Positions 38,505 through 48,292 of a DNA stretch of 64,000 bases are shown one piece after another. The position numbers were made by a program, and so were the translations under genes. Every line of letters starts with the position of its first letter. Positions within the stretch are counted from its first letter, which is position 1. This DNA is from Candidatus Mediterraneibacter faecavium (GTDB lineage Bacteria; Bacillota; Clostridia; Lachnospirales; Lachnospiraceae): assembly GCA_019119995.1 (NCBI GenBank), contig DWVY01000003.1, positions 1-64,000 on the forward strand, written 5' to 3'. The notes beneath the pieces were generated by a model, which worked only from the letters and a program-made list of their open reading frames with translations, ran no database searches and was not told the origin of the DNA.

Positions 38505-38536
38505 CTCAGCCCTTTCTTTTTCAGGGCCAAGCCAGT
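38505..38536. terminator. Hairpin between convergent aroC and nucleoside kinase
   Basis: GGCTcaGCCCT pairs with AGGGCcaAGCC around a loop TTCTTTTTC. It fills nearly the whole 40-nt gap between two converging genes; T-tracts are poor. Confidence 0.5.
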
Positions 38537-40207
38537 CTATACGCGGAAGCATCCGCCGCCGATGAATTCTCTTAACAGGGAATTCGTCGGCACATATTCA
38601 CTTCCGATCCCCACGAAATAGTCAAAGAACTTCAGAAGGCGCTTTGCCTCCAGATACTCTTCCGACTCCTTATCCACACCGAACAATAACGGCTCCACAT
38701 ACTGTTTCAGGACTGCCAGCTCGTAGAGGAGAGATGAATTGAACATCACATCTGCCTGCTCCTGATACGGAAAGATATTCTCCTCCTCCCCCCGCCGGAC
38801 GGAGGGCCACATGGAAATGGTCCGCATCGCGGAAGAGCCGCGGGTACGTGCATCCCGCACGATCCGCCGGATCAGGCGCCCGTCTGTGGACGGGATCCGG
38901 TTGTGCTCATCGACATTCAGCTGGGTCAGGGCGCTGATATAGATCTTAAACTTACATTCATCCCGCATCGCCTCCGTCAGCTTTGGATTCAGGCAGTGGA
39001 TCCCCTCGATCACAAGGATATCATCCTGCTCCAGTCTCTTCGGCCGGTTCTCATATTTTCTTTTGCCTGTCTTGAAATCAAATACAGGGAGATATACTTC
39101 CTCACCCCGCAGAAGCGCTTCCATATCTGTGTTAAATTTCTCAATATCGATCGCTTCCAGAGATTCAAAATTATAATTCCCGTCTTTATCTCTCGGCGTA
39201 TGTTCCCGGTCCACAAAGTAATTGTCCACGGCTATGGGATGCGGTTTGAGCCCGTTGACCCGAAGCTGTATGGATAACCTGTGGGAAAATGTCGTCTTTC
39301 CTGAGGAAGACGGCCCTGCGATCAGGACAAATTTTGTATTTCCCTTTTCGGATATCTGCTTTGCGATCTCTCCGATCTGCCGTTCCTGATGTGCCTCCTG
39401 TACGAGCACGACTTCGCGCATATCATTCTTCGTGATCATATCGTTGAGCGCCCCCACGGTCTCTATGTCCTGGCAGTCGCCCCACTGCACAGATTCTTTC
39501 AGCACATGGAAAAGTTTCGGGCTGGGGACGAACTCCGGCACCTCTTCCGGCTTTTCCCTGACAGGCATCTGCAGCACGAATCCCTCATCATAGAGATGCA
39601 AAGAGAAGTATTTCAGGCAGCCCGCATCCGGGACCATATATCCGTAATAATAATCCTCAAATTCATTGATGCTGTATATATTGACTTTTGACACGCGCCT
39701 GTACTCAAAGAGACGCTCTTTGTCATACATTCCGTGCCGGTGGAAAAGCTCGACCGCATCGTCCGTATGCACAGATCGCTTATCGATCCGTATCCGCTGT
39801 CCGGAGAGTTCTTTCATGCGGTCCGATACCTTTTTGAGAAATGCTTCATCGAGCGCCACGCTTCCCTCCACGGTACAGTAATACCCTTTATCGAGAGAAA
39901 AATGGATCCTGACGCGTTCTACCTTGTCATGTCCCGCGGCGTCATGGACTGCCTTGACGAGCAGAAAGCACATGCTTCTCTTGTAAGCCGCATGCCCGAT
40001 CGCATCCCCGGTCGTCACGAACCGCAGTTCGCAGTCTTTTTCCAGCGTCTTTCTGAGCTCCTGCAGATGGAATCCGCCGGCAAATACGAGCACGATCTGA
40101 TGCTCATACTGCGGCTGAAAATCCTCCGCGATCTCCTGATACGTAGTTCCTGCTCTATATTCTCTTGTCTCGCCGTCTACCGTAACCTTACACATACGTG
40201 CAGCCAT
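38537..40207 (-). CDS. Nucleoside (uridine-type) kinase with TGS-like N terminus
   Basis: The 556-residue protein joins an N-terminal TGS-like and threonyl-tRNA-synthetase second-additional-domain-like region (residues about 5-230) to a P-loop kinase related to uridine kinase (GPSSSGKTTFSHRL near residue 296, then AVDNYFVDREHTPRD). This fusion is common in Clostridia and is annotated as nucleoside kinase; substrate is not proven. AGGAGGAGACAG precedes the ATG. It is the last gene of the rpoD-trmK-nif3 series. Confidence 0.85.
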   Translation of the reverse strand: MAARMCKVTVDGETREYRAGTTYQEIAEDFQPQYEHQIVLVFAGGFHLQELRKTLEKDCELRFVTTGDAIGHAAYKRSMCFLLVKAVHDAAGHDKVERVRIHFSLDKGYYCTVEGSVALDEAFLKKVSDRMKELSGQRIRIDKRSVHTDDAVELFHRHGMYDKERLFEYRRVSKVNIYSINEFEDYYYGYMVPDAGCLKYFSLHLYDEGFVLQMPVREKPEEVPEFVPSPKLFHVLKESVQWGDCQDIETVGALNDMITKNDMREVVLVQEAHQERQIGEIAKQISEKGNTKFVLIAGPSSSGKTTFSHRLSIQLRVNGLKPHPIAVDNYFVDREHTPRDKDGNYNFESLEAIDIEKFNTDMEALLRGEEVYLPVFDFKTGKRKYENRPKRLEQDDILVIEGIHCLNPKLTEAMRDECKFKIYISALTQLNVDEHNRIPSTDGRLIRRIVRDARTRGSSAMRTISMWPSVRRGEEENIFPYQEQADVMFNSSLLYELAVLKQYVEPLLFGVDKESEEYLEAKRLLKFFDYFVGIGSEYVPTNSLLREFIGGGCFRV

Positions 40208-40272
40208 CTGTCTCCTCCTTCTGCTCCTGAAACAGCCACCTGCTTTTCCTGTCCACGGATCAGCCCGTCTTA

Positions 40273-41055
40273 TCAGATCACCTGAAACGGATGGACGATC
40301 GGAGTCGTCACAACTTCCAGTACAGGCAGCTTTTCTTCGAGGAACTGCTTCATGTCGTCGATAAATATATATTCTGTCCCATAGTGTCCCGCGTCGATGA
40401 CCGCAAGCCCCTGCCCGACAGCATCCAGCCCGTCGTGGTGGCCGATATCGCCTGTCACTAGGACGTCTGCTCCTTTCGCGATCGCGGGAGCGACAGCCGA
40501 TCTTCCCGATCCCGGTGATATCGCCAGCCTTGACACTTTCTGATCCATATCGCCGAATACTTTCAGGCTGCCCAGCTTCAGTCTATGCTTTACATAGACG
40601 CAACATTCCTCCAGCGTCATCGGTTTCTCAAGTTCTCCGATGCGTCCGATCCCTTCCTCCCTTCCGTCTTCACTCATCGTGACATCCAGCACCTGTGTGT
40701 TTTTGATCCCCAGGATCTTCTCCGAGAGAGCTGCCATACCGAGCACATCGTAGTTTGTGTGCATCGCGTAATAGGCAATGTCGTTCTGGATCAGTCTGAC
40801 CACCCGCCTGCTGATAAAGTCTTCGTCCGTTACCTTTTTCAGAGGGGAGAAGATCAGCGGATGATGGGTGATCAGCATATCCGCCCCCGCTTCCACCGCA
40901 CGGTCGATGACTCCATCCGTCGCGTCAAGCGCCAGATATACACGGTTTACTTCCTTTTCTGCACGTCCCGCGAGAAGTCCCACATTGTCAAAATCAAGCG
41001 CCGCACTTCTCGGGTACGTTGCCTCGATTACCTGCATGATCTCTTTACACAGCAT
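40273..41055 (-). CDS. Nif3-like dinuclear metal protein (YqfO family)
   Basis: The 260-residue protein belongs to the Nif3/DUF34 family, annotated as GTP cyclohydrolase I type 2 homologues, with a dinuclear metal site: ITHHPLIFSPLKK near residue 60 and DAGHYGTE near residue 227. The biological role is unsettled. It overlaps the trmK stop by 11 nt, the usual rpoD-trmK-nif3 arrangement of Firmicutes. Confidence 0.92.
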   Translation of the reverse strand: MLCKEIMQVIEATYPRSAALDFDNVGLLAGRAEKEVNRVYLALDATDGVIDRAVEAGADMLITHHPLIFSPLKKVTDEDFISRRVVRLIQNDIAYYAMHTNYDVLGMAALSEKILGIKNTQVLDVTMSEDGREEGIGRIGELEKPMTLEECCVYVKHRLKLGSLKVFGDMDQKVSRLAISPGSGRSAVAPAIAKGADVLVTGDIGHHDGLDAVGQGLAVIDAGHYGTEYIFIDDMKQFLEEKLPVLEVVTTPIVHPFQVI

Positions 41056-41845
41056 AATGATCCATCCCTTTCTCTGCTATTTTTAATTCTTTCTCAAGTT
41101 CCGTTTTCCTTCTCTGCACATCCGCTGAATCCCTGCCTTTCAGTCTATCCAGGATCTGAGCGCGGATACGGATCTCTCTTTGAAGATATTCCCGCAGCAC
41201 CGGGTTCTTCTCTTCCAGCAGAAATTTCCCGTACCGCAGTTCTGTGTCATTCCAGCCTTGTACGCCGCTTCCTTGTGCGCCGTTTCCCCTTCCATCCGGT
41301 TCCTTCCTGTCCGGTTCTTTCCTGTCTGGCTCTTTCCCGTTCCTTTCGCATCCGGCTCCGCGCCCGTCCCCGGGCGGCAGTACTTTCATCATAGGATAAT
41401 ATTTGCCGTCCTCTTCCACCATATCTTCCCTGAGAAAGAAAAAGCCTTCCTCTAAAAGAAAGGCTCTGACTTCTTCTATCTCCGACTGGGGCTGGAGGAT
41501 ACATTCCTTCAGAGAACGGACAATGTCCTTTCCCTCTTTCAGGATACGGATCGTCAACGGCCCGCCCATTCCAGCGATCACGGCTGCATCCGCTTCATTC
41601 TCTTCCAGAGCGGCAAAGCCGTCCGAAATACGGGTCGTGATCTTGTCCTGCAGGCCGTGCGCCCGTATATTTTCCTCCGCTCTCAGGAGAGGACCGCGGT
41701 TCACATCCATGGCGACCGCCGCCGGGATCTTCCCGGTGCTGACCAGAAAGATCGGGATATAAGCATGGTCTGTCCCGATATCTGCCAGCCTGTATCCATC
41801 CGTCACCAGAGAGGCAACCGCATTTAAACGTTTCGATAATTCCAT
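41045..41845 (-). CDS. trmK: tRNA (adenine(22)-N1)-methyltransferase TrmK
   Basis: The 266-residue SAM-dependent enzyme methylates A22 in tRNA. Motif I VTDGYRLADIGTDHAYIP is near residue 15, AMDVNRGPLLRAEENI near 45 and AVIAGMGGPLTI near 85. Between the methyltransferase domain and the C-terminal helices lies a low-complexity insert built from three KEPDR-like repeats encoded by a 15-bp tandem repeat (41295-41339), followed by a Gly-rich stretch. The start at 41845 has GGAG 5 nt upstream. Element B1 separates it from rpoD. Confidence 0.92.
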   Translation of the reverse strand: MELSKRLNAVASLVTDGYRLADIGTDHAYIPIFLVSTGKIPAAVAMDVNRGPLLRAEENIRAHGLQDKITTRISDGFAALEENEADAAVIAGMGGPLTIRILKEGKDIVRSLKECILQPQSEIEEVRAFLLEEGFFFLREDMVEEDGKYYPMMKVLPPGDGRGAGCERNGKEPDRKEPDRKEPDGRGNGAQGSGVQGWNDTELRYGKFLLEEKNPVLREYLQREIRIRAQILDRLKGRDSADVQRRKTELEKELKIAEKGMDHYAV

Positions 41846-41867
41846 ATTGTCTCCATCTCCGTGTCCG

Positions 41868-42024
41868 CAGTTCAGCCGCGCCATTCGGAAATCCGCACTC
41901 CGTGCTTCCCGCGGCTGCCGCCGCTGATTTCCTCATAGGCAGGCGCTCACCCCATGGTGTGGCGCGCTCACAAAACCATGCCAGCATGGTTTCTGCTCCC
42001 GTCCGCGCCATGGCTGAACTGTTA
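41868..42024. repeat. Family B palindromic element, copy B1 (between rpoD and trmK)
   Basis: The element fills the gap after rpoD: its right terminal repeat (GGCTGAACTGTTA) includes the rpoD stop codon, and its left end (CAGTTCAGCC) lies 23 nt before the trmK ATG. The left half forms a stem GGAAATC/GATTTCC (41887-41893 with 41926-41932) enclosing two mini-hairpins, GCAC-TCC-GTGC and GCGG-CTG-CCGC. The right half has hairpins CATGGT/ACCATG and CCATG-CCAG-CATGG. Compare B2 at 54478. Confidence 0.8.
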
Positions 42025-43140
42025 GTCTAAGTAGTCTCTCAACTTTCTGCTGCGGCTCGGGTGTCTTAGTTTTCTCAGGGCTTTTGCCTCGATCTGGCGG
42101 ATACGTTCTCTTGTGACGTCGAATTCTTTGCCTACTTCTTCAAGGGTACGGGCGCGTCCGTCGTTCATTCCGAAACGCAGCCGGAGTACTTTCTGCTCTC
42201 TCTCTGTCAGTGTATCCAGCACTTCGTCGAGCTGTTCTTTCAGCAATGTCTGCGCAGCTGCCTCCGCCGGCACCGGTACGTTATCATCCTGGATGAAATC
42301 GCCGAGATGACTGTCCTCTTCCTCGCCGATCGGAGTCTCCAGTGACACCGGTTCCTGGGAGATCTTCAGGATCTCACGCACTCTGTCCACGGGCATGTCC
42401 AGTTCTTTGGCGATCTCCTCCGGGAGCGGTTCTCTTCCCAGTTCCTGGAGCAGCTGTCTGGACACACGGATCAGCTTGTTGATCGTCTCCACCATATGCA
42501 CCGGGATACGGATCGTCCTTGCCTGGTCTGCGATCGCTCTCGTGATCGCCTGACGGATCCACCATGTGGCATAGGTACTGAATTTGTACCCCTTGTGATA
42601 GTCGAACTTCTCTACCGCTTTGATCAGTCCCAGATTCCCCTCCTGGATCAGATCGAGGAAGAGCATCCCTCTTCCCACATATCTTTTGGCGATACTGACG
42701 ACGAGACGCAGATTTGCCTCTGCCAGTTCTTTCTTCGCGTCTTCGTCGCCCTCCTCCATCCTCTGGGCAAGTTCGATCTCGCGCTCGGCACTTAAGAGAG
42801 GGACTTTACCGATCTCCTTTAAATACATGCGGACCGGATCTTCAATGCTCACACCTTCCGGAACAGACAGATCGATATTCTCCATATCGACTTCTTCTTC
42901 GTCAGATATGATGTCATCGATCTCGATCCCCGCGTCGTCATCTGTATCTGAACTGATCCGCAGGACATCGATATTGTTCGACTCCAGATAGTCAAATACC
43001 TTTTCCATCTGATCGGGCGTCAGCTCCATATCTGTAAAGAAATCGTTGATCTCCTGAACATCCAGTATGCTCTTCTTTTTCTTTCCCAGCGCTACCAGTT
43101 CATTCATTCTTTCCAGAAATTTCTGTGTGTTCTCTTCCAT
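42022..43140 (-). CDS. rpoD: RNA polymerase sigma factor RpoD (sigma-A)
   Basis: The 372-residue primary sigma factor has region 1.1 (residues about 1-70), a short acidic linker, region 1.2-2 with [11 protein letters not shown]-like sequence and the -10 recognition helix [17 protein letters not shown], region 3, and region 4.2 with [24 protein letters not shown]. Length is normal for Firmicutes. The start at 43140 follows AAGGATGG. dnaG lies 58 nt upstream: the macromolecular synthesis order dnaG-rpoD. Confidence 0.98.
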   Translation of the reverse strand: MEENTQKFLERMNELVALGKKKKSILDVQEINDFFTDMELTPDQMEKVFDYLESNNIDVLRISSDTDDDAGIEIDDIISDEEEVDMENIDLSVPEGVSIEDPVRMYLKEIGKVPLLSAEREIELAQRMEEGDEDAKKELAEANLRLVVSIAKRYVGRGMLFLDLIQEGNLGLIKAVEKFDYHKGYKFSTYATWWIRQAITRAIADQARTIRIPVHMVETINKLIRVSRQLLQELGREPLPEEIAKELDMPVDRVREILKISQEPVSLETPIGEEEDSHLGDFIQDDNVPVPAEAAAQTLLKEQLDEVLDTLTEREQKVLRLRFGMNDGRARTLEEVGKEFDVTRERIRQIEAKALRKLRHPSRSRKLRDYLD

Positions 43141-43197
43141 GTGTCCATCCTTCCTTTGCCGGCGCACAGGCGCAGGCTATCTTGTTTTATTTTATCC

Positions 43198-44979
43198 TTA
43201 ATCAATAGAAATATGCAGTGTCCGCAGGCCTTCCAGCTTGCGCTTCTCCTCCATCAGCTGCTGGAGCCCTGCCATGTCTGAGGGGTCCAGGCTGCGGGTC
43301 CGCTCCTCGATGCTGTGGCTTTTCACCCGGAGGATGATCTCCTTTAAAGCCTGTTCTTCTTCTTCCTTTGTCTTCAGCTGCCGGATCTTTGTATTGAACA
43401 GCGATGCCGCTTCCCTGTGGTCCGCCTCTTCCGTAAAGTGGTTCAGGATCCCGGCAGGGTTCAGCCCCCCATTGTCGTACTGTCCATAGAGCAGTTCCGC
43501 CACCTGGCGGTAGATCCCCGGGGCGAAATCATCCGGATGGATGTAGCTGCTGATCTTCCCGAACAGCTTTTCATCCTCGATCATCCAGGTAAGGAGCGCT
43601 TTCTGGGACGTCAGGATACCGTCCTCCTTGTGCTTCTCTTTTGCAGTTCCCTCCGCCCGTCTGGGTCTGGATGCGGGTCTTGCCATGCCCGAATTGACAG
43701 CGGTCTTTGCCACCAGCTTCTCAAGGCTCTCTCTGCCCACTTTATAGGCGGACGCCACAGCCTCGATATAGTTATTGCGCTCCAGTTCATCCTCAAAAGC
43801 CAGAAGCCTCCTGGCTGTCTCCCGGAAGAAATCTGTCTTGCCCTCGGGCGAAGCCATGTCATACTCTTTTTCCAGCATCTCCAGGCTGAACATGAAGCCG
43901 TTCCTTGCATTCTGTATCCGCTTCTCGTACTCCTCCGCGCCCAGATTTTTTATGAATTCGTCCGGGTCTTTGTAAGGATCCATGCGCACGACCTTCGCTG
44001 AGATCCCTGCCTCCCGCAGGATCGGGACCGCACGGAGCGCTGCCCGCGTACCGGCGTCGTCGCTGTCATATGTAAGATATACTTCTTTGACATATCGCTT
44101 GATCAGGGAAGCATGTCCGGGCGTCAGGGCTGTTCCAAGCGAGGCGACGGCATTGGTAAATCCTGCCTGGTGCAGCGAGATCACATCCATATATCCTTCG
44201 CATAGGAGGAAATACGGTTTCCGCGACGTCCTTGCCCGGTTCAGTCCGTAGAGGTTCCGGCTCTTGTCGAACACCGGTGTCTCCGGGGAGTTCAGATACT
44301 TGGGCTTCGCATCCCCCATCACGCGTCCTCCGAATCCGATCACCCGGCTGTTCACGTCCATGATCGGGAAAATGACCCGGTTCCAGAACTTGTCATAAAC
44401 GCCTTTTTTCTCATCCGTGCTGATCAGTCCCGCCTGGCGGATCAGTTCCTCGCTGTATCCCTCTTGCCGCAGATATTTGTACAGATCATCACTGAACACG
44501 TTCGAATAACCGAGACCGAAAGCCTTGATCGTATCATCAGAAAGCTCCCTGTCCTTCAGATAGGCATATGCCTTTTTCCCTCGTTCTGTTCTCAGCTGTA
44601 CATAATAATATTTCGCGGCTTTTTTGTTCACCTCCAGGATCGATGCCTTAAGGTCTGCTTTTTCTCTTGCCTCTTTTGAATATTCCATTTCCGGAAGCTC
44701 GATCCCCGCCCGGTCCGCCAGATACTTCACCGCTTCCACAAAGGAGAAATTCTCATACTCCATCAGAAACGTATAGACGTTTCCCCCCGCGCCGCATCCG
44801 AAGCAGTAGTACATCTGCTTCTGTCTGCTGACAGAAAAGGAGGGAGATTTCTCATTATGAAAAGGGCAGAGCCCAAAATATGAACTGCCCTTTTTCTGAA
44901 GCCGGACGTAGCCGGATATCACATCTACTATATCATTTCTTGTCCTTATCTCTTCGATCAGCTCGTCTGGATAGTACAT
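43198..44979 (-). CDS. dnaG: DNA primase
   Basis: The 593-residue enzyme synthesises RNA primers at the replication fork. It has the CHC2 zinc finger (CPFHNEKSPSF...YYCFGCGAGG, near residues 40-65), the TOPRIM core (LCEGYMDVISLHQAG near residue 262, YDSDDAG near 309) and a C-terminal DnaB-interacting region. The ATG at 44979 has GGAGG 6 nt upstream; an upstream in-frame ATG would add 31 residues not found in the family. Confidence 0.97.
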   Translation of the reverse strand: MYYPDELIEEIRTRNDIVDVISGYVRLQKKGSSYFGLCPFHNEKSPSFSVSRQKQMYYCFGCGAGGNVYTFLMEYENFSFVEAVKYLADRAGIELPEMEYSKEAREKADLKASILEVNKKAAKYYYVQLRTERGKKAYAYLKDRELSDDTIKAFGLGYSNVFSDDLYKYLRQEGYSEELIRQAGLISTDEKKGVYDKFWNRVIFPIMDVNSRVIGFGGRVMGDAKPKYLNSPETPVFDKSRNLYGLNRARTSRKPYFLLCEGYMDVISLHQAGFTNAVASLGTALTPGHASLIKRYVKEVYLTYDSDDAGTRAALRAVPILREAGISAKVVRMDPYKDPDEFIKNLGAEEYEKRIQNARNGFMFSLEMLEKEYDMASPEGKTDFFRETARRLLAFEDELERNNYIEAVASAYKVGRESLEKLVAKTAVNSGMARPASRPRRAEGTAKEKHKEDGILTSQKALLTWMIEDEKLFGKISSYIHPDDFAPGIYRQVAELLYGQYDNGGLNPAGILNHFTEEADHREAASLFNTKIRQLKTKEEEEQALKEIILRVKSHSIEERTRSLDPSDMAGLQQLMEEKRKLEGLRTLHISID

Positions 44980-45046
44980 GTTCCGCCTCCATAAAGAATA
45001 CCCTATAATATATATTCGACAAAAGTTTTCGGTTTCCTTTATTTTT

Positions 45047-46048
45047 TTAAATTTTCCATGATTCCGGAACAAAATAATCCTGAAACTTCTTTACCGCATA
45101 GGAATCCGTCATCCCTGCGATATGGTCGCACACGACCTGTTCCCGGCTGGTATCCGTGTTCTCCAGCATATTTCTGAACTGCTGCGGGAGCGCCTCCGGC
45201 CGCTTCATATAGTAATCAAAGAGCTGTTCGATCATATGTACCGCTTTATCTTCTTCCCCCTTTGCCTTTGGATTAAGATAGACATTCTCAAACATAAACT
45301 TTCTAAGATCAGACATTGCCTTTTCCACGGCAGGAGACATACAGATCTCCGGACGGTCCATACTGTTGATGATCACGTCATGGATCATTTTATTGAGTCT
45401 TTCCTTGCAGGAATTCCCCAGTATATTGCGGATATCGGCAGGGATATCATCTTCCGTCAGTATCCCGCCCCGGATCGCATCATCCATATCGTGATAGATA
45501 TATGCCAGTTTATCCGAGATCCTCATGACCTGTCCCTCAAGGGTATGGGGATGTCCCGCCGTCTGGTGATTGAGGATCCCGTCCCTTACTTCCCAGGTGA
45601 GGTTCAGCCCTCTCCCTGCCTTTTCGATACAGTCGACGACCCGCAGACTCTGCTTATTGTGTGAAAAATGATACACGTTATTGAGCGCTCGCTCCCCGGC
45701 ATGTCCGAAAGGCGTGTGTCCGAGATCGTGGCCGAGCGCGATCGCCTCCACCAGATCTTCATTCAGCCGCAGAGCCTTTGCGATCGTCCTGGCATTCTGG
45801 GAAACCTCCAGCGTATGCGTCAGCCTGGTCCTGTAATGGTCTCCGCTGGGCAGAAGAAAGACCTGTGTCTTTTGCTTCAGCCGCCGGAATGCCTTGCAGT
45901 GGAGGATCCGGTCCCGGTCTCTCTGGAAGACCGGGCGGATATCGCATTGTGGCTCCTCCCGCACTCTCCCTTTCGTATTGCAGCTTAACGTGGCATACGG
46001 GCTTAAGTTGCTCTTCTCCCTCTCTTCAAGCTGCTCTCTGATCGTCAT
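45047..46048 (-). CDS. dgt: Deoxyguanosinetriphosphate triphosphohydrolase-like protein
   Basis: The 333-residue HD-domain enzyme of the dGTPase family removes triphosphate from dNTPs. HD motifs are RLTHTLEVSQNARTIA (near residue 75) and ALGHDLGHTPFGHAGE (near 105), plus YIYHDMDDAI. It lies 67 nt before dnaG and 4 nt after the polyphosphate phosphotransferase gene; the dgt-dnaG-rpoD order is common in Clostridia. Exact nucleotide specificity cannot be read from sequence. Confidence 0.93.
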   Translation of the reverse strand: MTIREQLEEREKSNLSPYATLSCNTKGRVREEPQCDIRPVFQRDRDRILHCKAFRRLKQKTQVFLLPSGDHYRTRLTHTLEVSQNARTIAKALRLNEDLVEAIALGHDLGHTPFGHAGERALNNVYHFSHNKQSLRVVDCIEKAGRGLNLTWEVRDGILNHQTAGHPHTLEGQVMRISDKLAYIYHDMDDAIRGGILTEDDIPADIRNILGNSCKERLNKMIHDVIINSMDRPEICMSPAVEKAMSDLRKFMFENVYLNPKAKGEEDKAVHMIEQLFDYYMKRPEALPQQFRNMLENTDTSREQVVCDHIAGMTDSYAVKKFQDYFVPESWKI

Positions 46049-46052
46049 GGTA

Positions 46053-47648
46053 TCATTCCTCTCTCAGGCGCTCTTCGATCGCATCTACTACTGTCTGTAG
46101 CACTTTCACACGCGCATAATACTTGCTGTTGCCTTCTACGACGACCCACGGTGCATAATCGGTAGATGTGCGCATCAGCATCTCATTGACCGCATCTTCG
46201 TACTGATCCCATTTCTCGCGGTTCCTCCAGTCTTCATCCGTGATCTTCCACTGTTTCTCCGGATTATCCTGCCGTTCCCTGAACCTGCGTTCCTGTTCAT
46301 CCTTGTCGATATGCATCCAGAATTTGATCACGATCGCGCCCGCATCATACAGGTCTTTCTCCATATCATTGATCTCCTTATATGCCCGCTTCCATTCTTT
46401 TGTCGTACAGAATCCCTCGATGCGCTCTACCATCACACGTCCGTACCAGGTCCTGTCGAAGATCGCCACATGGCCGTCTTTCGGCATTGCCCGCCAGAAT
46501 CTCCAGAGATAATGATGTGCTTTCTCGATATCATTGGGCGAAGCCGTCGGGTTTACCACATATCCTCTTGGGTCCATTTTCTGTGTAAGACGCTTGATCG
46601 CCCCGCCTTTTCCGCCGGCGTCCCATCCTTCGAATCCGAGAACGACCGGGATCCTTCTCCGGTACAGCTCTCCATGGAGCTTTTCCAGTTTCTTCTGGAG
46701 TTTGTCCAGCTTTTCCTTATATTCTTCTCTCGTATAGCTCAGGCTCAGATCCGCCTTGGACAGGATCGACACCTGGAGTTCCTTCATCTCGGCATCCGTC
46801 TCGCGTGCGATCTCATCGATATCATTCACACCGGCATTTCCGCCCGTTCCTGCCGTCTGCATATCTCCGGACGTCCCTGTCAGTCCCGCCGCTGCCTGTT
46901 TCGCTTTCGCCGCCGCTTTTTGAGCATTCTGGCGCTGTACCTTCTCGATCTGGTCTGCCATCGCCTTGATCACTGTCGTGTAGATCTTGAGAGTGGCAAA
47001 CCTGCGGTCTATTGCCTCAATGATCGTCCACGGCGCATAATCCGTATCCGTTTTAAAGAGCATGTCTTCCATCATTGCGGCATATTCATCATAATGTGCG
47101 TTGCGCTCCCTGTCACCCTGGCTGACACGCCACGCTGTCTCTTTATTCTTTGCAAGTTTGTCTAAACGCTTTTTCTGCTCTTTTTTGTCAATATCCAGGA
47201 ATAGCTTAATGATCAGGTTCCCGTCTTCCGCAAGCTGCTGCTCAAACGAATTGATGGAATGGAACGCTGCCGGAAGATCTTTGTTTTTCGTGCGTTTCTC
47301 AAAGCGGTCTATGAGCACCCTTCTGTACCAGCTCCCGTCATAAATGGCGATCCTGCCTCTCGCCGGCGTCTTTGTCCAGAATCTCCACATAAACGGATGC
47401 ATCCGCTCCTCTTCGGTCTCATTTTTGATCGGATGCACCTCAAAACCTCTCGGGTCCATACTCTGGATCAGATGTCCGATCTGCAGCCCCTTCCCGGCTG
47501 CCCCGAATCCTTCAAATACGATCAGGACAGGGATCCCCAGCGCTTTGCACTCTCTCTGGAGCCTTCCGATCCTTGCCTCGAGCTGCGGCATTTTCTCCTT
47601 ATATTCTTCTTTTGAGATTTTTTTCGTCAGATCCACTTTTTCTAACAT
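46053..47648 (-). CDS. pap: Polyphosphate:AMP phosphotransferase (two PPK2 domains)
   Basis: The 531-residue protein carries two PPK2-type kinase domains, each with a P-loop: FGAAGKGLQIG near residue 52 and GWDAGGKGGAIKR near 345, and each followed by a DRSWYRR/DRTWYGR lid. The two-domain form is class II PPK2, which phosphorylates AMP to ADP with polyphosphate. An Ala/Lys/Gly-rich linker (about residues 235-280) joins the domains. GGAGGAAGTGTT precedes the ATG. It is the first gene before dgt. Confidence 0.9.
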   Translation of the reverse strand: MLEKVDLTKKISKEEYKEKMPQLEARIGRLQRECKALGIPVLIVFEGFGAAGKGLQIGHLIQSMDPRGFEVHPIKNETEEERMHPFMWRFWTKTPARGRIAIYDGSWYRRVLIDRFEKRTKNKDLPAAFHSINSFEQQLAEDGNLIIKLFLDIDKKEQKKRLDKLAKNKETAWRVSQGDRERNAHYDEYAAMMEDMLFKTDTDYAPWTIIEAIDRRFATLKIYTTVIKAMADQIEKVQRQNAQKAAAKAKQAAAGLTGTSGDMQTAGTGGNAGVNDIDEIARETDAEMKELQVSILSKADLSLSYTREEYKEKLDKLQKKLEKLHGELYRRRIPVVLGFEGWDAGGKGGAIKRLTQKMDPRGYVVNPTASPNDIEKAHHYLWRFWRAMPKDGHVAIFDRTWYGRVMVERIEGFCTTKEWKRAYKEINDMEKDLYDAGAIVIKFWMHIDKDEQERRFRERQDNPEKQWKITDEDWRNREKWDQYEDAVNEMLMRTSTDYAPWVVVEGNSKYYARVKVLQTVVDAIEERLREE

Positions 47649-47725
47649 AACACTTCCTCCATCTCTCTTATTCTGATATTATTGACGGGTTCCTCTAAAT
47701 TATTGTAATTATATCACATATCCAA

Positions 47726-47764
47726 TAAAAAAAAGAAAAAATCCGCATAAGATTCTTTCTTTTC
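47726..47764 (-). terminator. Terminator after the minus-strand XRE gene
   Basis: On the minus strand AAGAAAGAATC pairs with GATTTTTTCTT around TTATGCG and runs into eight T residues, 17 nt after the regulator's stop codon. Confidence 0.75.
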
Positions 47765-47780
47765 TCAATTTTCTATATTT

Positions 47781-48128
47781 TCATCCTTTTTCTCTCTGCT
47801 GTTCTTCCAACTGTCCCATCAGCCGGTAGACAAGTTCCTGGTTCGTCCGGTTCAATCTGTCATATACCCGGCAGATTTCTGTATTCCGTTCCATATTTTG
47901 ATCGATCTCGATCCGCCATTCCTGCGTCAGCCTCGAATCAGACAGCTTTAATATGTAATCGGCGGAAACATGGAACACTTTTGAGAGATCGATCAATATA
48001 TCCGAGGTAAGAGCATTCTCTCCGTTTTCAAGCCGGCTGATCGTCTGTTGGGAGACATTTATCATAGCGGCAAGATCTTCCTGCCTGAGTCCTTTTTCAT
48101 TGCGTAATTCTCTGATCCGGTTGTCCAA
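47781..48128 (-). CDS. XRE-family helix-turn-helix regulator
   Basis: The 115-residue protein has an N-terminal HTH_XRE domain (IRELRNEKGLRQEDLAAMIN...QQTISRLENGENALT, residues about 4-58) and a C-terminal helical tail with a Gln/Glu-rich end (LMGQLEEQQREKG). The start codon is TTG, with GGAG 8 nt upstream. It diverges from a second XRE gene across a 164-nt region that contains the tandem ATATTCCGG (48218-48235 region), a possible operator. Target genes unknown. Confidence 0.85.
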   Translation of the reverse strand: MDNRIRELRNEKGLRQEDLAAMINVSQQTISRLENGENALTSDILIDLSKVFHVSADYILKLSDSRLTQEWRIEIDQNMERNTEICRVYDRLNRTNQELVYRLMGQLEEQQREKG

Positions 48129-48292
48129 AGTAATTTCTCCACTCTTTTGTATTTTACATATATTCTAGCTGATAATCCGATGCATAATACCCGGATGCAA
48201 CGTATTGTTGTACTCATATTCCGGATATTCCGGTCCCTGGCGTACAAATAATGTTAGAATACTGTAAAGTAATATCTTCCGTGGAGATCCAG

